Part shown: piece after piece, positions 62,790-64,000 of the stretch
Layout: each line of letters opens with the position of its first letter
How positions within the stretch are numbered: position 1 is the first letter of the stretch
Source: Synechococcus sp. 8F6
GTDB lineage: Bacteria > Cyanobacteriota > Cyanobacteriia > PCC-6307 > Cyanobiaceae
Assembly (NCBI RefSeq): GCF_002252665.1
Contig: NZ_NQKZ01000005.1
Span: 1 to 64,000 of the forward strand
Direction: 5' to 3'
DNA: 64,000 bases
Translations under genes and position numbers: made by a program
Notes under the pieces: generated by a model
The model's input: only the letters and a program-made list of their open reading frames with translations
Told to the model about the DNA's origin: nothing
Databases searched by the model: none

Positions 62790-64000
62790 TCAGGCCTTGG
62801 GGCGCGAGGGCGGAATCCGCTCCAGCACCAGCAGGGCGTCGATGATCTGGCGGGCGACCGGGGCCGCCACCGTGGAGCCGTAGATGTTGCCGCCCTTCGG
62901 TTCATCCACCACCACCAGCACGACGTAGCGCGGGTCGTCGATGGGCAGGTGCCCGACAAAGCTGGTGATCAGAGCCCCCGGGATGTACACACCCCGCTCC
63001 GCTTTCTGGGCGGTGCCCGTCTTGCCGCCGATCCGGTAACCGGGAATCTTGATGCCCAAGCCACTGCTGTTCTCCACCACCGACTCCATCCAGCCCATCA
63101 CCGTGCGGGTGACGGCGGGATCGAGCAACGGCATCCCGCTCCCACCCGGAGCGCTGGCCAGTGCATCTCCTGAGCGCAGACCTCGGGTGATGTGCGGGCT
63201 CACCAGCCGGCCCCCATTGGCCAACATGGCGTGCAGCTGCAGCAGCTTCAGCGGCGTCAAGGAGAAGCCCTGGCCAAAGGCAGCCACGGCCGGCTCAATC
63301 GCCTGGCTGGTAAAGGCATTGCGGGGCTTGAGTTCCCCGGCCACCGCCCCCGGCAGGTCGGTGTCGGGCCTTTCATCAATCCCGAAGGTGCGCAGCCACT
63401 GCCAGAAGCGGTCCCGCTTCACCTGAGCCATCGCCTTCACCATCGCCACGTTGCTCGACACCTGCAGCACGGTGGGGAAATCAATCAGGCCATTGGCCCG
63501 CTTGTCGTGGTTGAAGATCGGCCAGCCCCCGATCGTCAGCTGACCGGTGTCGGCCACCCGACCATTGGCCTGGATCGCCTTTTCCTGCAGGGCCAGGGCC
63601 AGGTTGATCGGCTTGAAGGTGGAGCCCGGTTCGTAGAGGTCCTGCACCGACCACTCGCGGAACAGACCGGGGTTGAACTTCCAGAAGGCGTTGGGGTCGT
63701 AGGTGGGGGTGGAAGCCAGCGCCAGCATTTCGCCGTTGCGCACGTCCATCACCAGGGCCGCACCGCGCTTGGCATTCCATTTCTTGACCTGCTTGACCAG
63801 GGCCTGCTGGGCCACCTGCTGCAGCCGGGCATCGAGGGTGAGCTGCAGGCGCAGGTCGTCGCCGTAGAGAGAGCCGGCTGTCAGGCCAGCGGGCAGTGGG
63901 GTGCCGTCGGCGCCGCGGCGCATCTGCAGGGCCGTTTCCTGGCGCTTGAGGTCGCCATCGCGGCTTTGCTCCAGGCCGGCCTGGGGCACGCGCTCCAGGT
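62790..64000 (-). CDS. ftsI: Penicillin-binding protein 2 / FtsI-type transpeptidase (partial, runs off right edge)
   Basis: At least 403 residues of the C-terminal portion; the N-terminus lies beyond the window. The transpeptidase motifs are complete: S-T-F-K (active-site serine) in E-P-G-S-T-F-K, S-S-N near V-L-Q-V-S-S-N, and K-T-G-T in I-G-G-K-T-G-T-A-Q. The sequence before the domain (L-T-L-D-A-R-L-Q-Q) is the usual linker of class B PBPs. It cross-links septal peptidoglycan. A class B cell-division PBP is most likely; the missing N-terminus prevents a final separation from elongation PBP2. Confidence 0.92.
   Translation of the reverse strand, partial: LERVPQAGLEQSRDGDLKRQETALQMRRGADGTPLPAGLTAGSLYGDDLRLQLTLDARLQQVAQQALVKQVKKWNAKRGAALVMDVRNGEMLALASTPTYDPNAFWKFNPGLFREWSVQDLYEPGSTFKPINLALALQEKAIQANGRVADTGQLTIGGWPIFNHDKRANGLIDFPTVLQVSSNVAMVKAMAQVKRDRFWQWLRTFGIDERPDTDLPGAVAGELKPRNAFTSQAIEPAVAAFGQGFSLTPLKLLQLHAMLANGGRLVSPHITRGLRSGDALASAPGGSGMPLLDPAVTRTVMGWMESVVENSSGLGIKIPGYRIGGKTGTAQKAERGVYIPGALITSFVGHLPIDDPRYVVLVVVDEPKGGNIYGSTVAAPVARQIIDALLVLERIPPSRPKA

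Overview
The window is chromosomal DNA of a high-GC alpha-cyanobacterium, most likely Cyanobium or a close Synechococcus-type picocyanobacterium. The evidence is a complete alpha-carboxysome operon with form IA RuBisCO, CsoS1D/CsoS1E/CsoS2, cbbX, the NDH-1 CO2-uptake genes ndhF4-ndhD4-chpX, SbtA/SbtB, light-dependent protochlorophyllide reductase, psaM, the alkane genes aar/ado, and ferrochelatase with a chlorophyll-binding tail. Nearly every base is coding. Gene starts are often GTG or TTG, and many neighbours overlap by 1-4 bases. The species name is inferred; no rRNA is present to confirm it.

Left edge (1-1.9 kb): a small foreign-looking segment with an antirepressor-like remnant, a KilA-N protein, a short helix-turn-helix protein and a gene-poor stretch carrying repeated TGCTCAC/GTGAGCA words. 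It abuts the 3' end of tRNA-Pro(UGG), a typical integration site. A run of small orphan genes follows (2.0-2.7 kb), one with a hairpin around its ribosome binding site.

2.7-12.8 kb is housekeeping: ridA, an ion-type ABC ATPase, glyoxalase II, hisG coupled to an ABC exporter, an alpha/beta hydrolase, a GNAT acetyltransferase, two arsenosugar-type glycosyltransferases, a lipoprotein HtrA protease, and dnaA.

12.8-29.7 kb is the carbon-concentrating locus, nearly all on the minus strand. Reading in transcription order: sbtA-sbtB; csoS1-cbbL-cbbS-csoS2-csoSCA-csoS4A-csoS4B-csoS1E-ferritin-like-ndhF4-ndhD4-chpX-acRAF-cbbX; and, separately, csoS1D beyond rdgB. Together these supply bicarbonate import and its PII-like control, CO2 hydration at the thylakoid, the RuBisCO-filled shell with its carbonic anhydrase, a RuBisCO assembly factor and a RuBisCO activase. 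Hairpins lie in the spacers before csoS1, between cbbL and cbbS, and between cbbS and csoS2.

29.8-45.7 kb: a helix-turn-helix-like orphan, por, a membrane coiled-coil protein, psaM, crr6, a TauE/SafE permease, a lipoate ligase, an S2P-type protease, trpF, folE, a short-chain dehydrogenase, accA-aar-ado (fatty acid to hydrocarbon), a creatininase-family protein, an S1-domain protein coupled to Tab2, pgeF and a cyAbrB regulator.

45.6-64 kb: an FAD oxidoreductase, a Tat-exported metallophosphoesterase, ppsA, a secreted orphan, ilvB with a zinc-ribbon tail coupled to a degenerate nuclease-like protein, an M23 peptidase, hemH, a solitary tyrosine recombinase, cobO, pyrH-frr-FAD reductase, a cyclic-nucleotide-domain protein, transaldolase with EF-hands, and a penicillin-binding protein that runs off the right edge. 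No IS element, CRISPR array, rRNA or origin was found.
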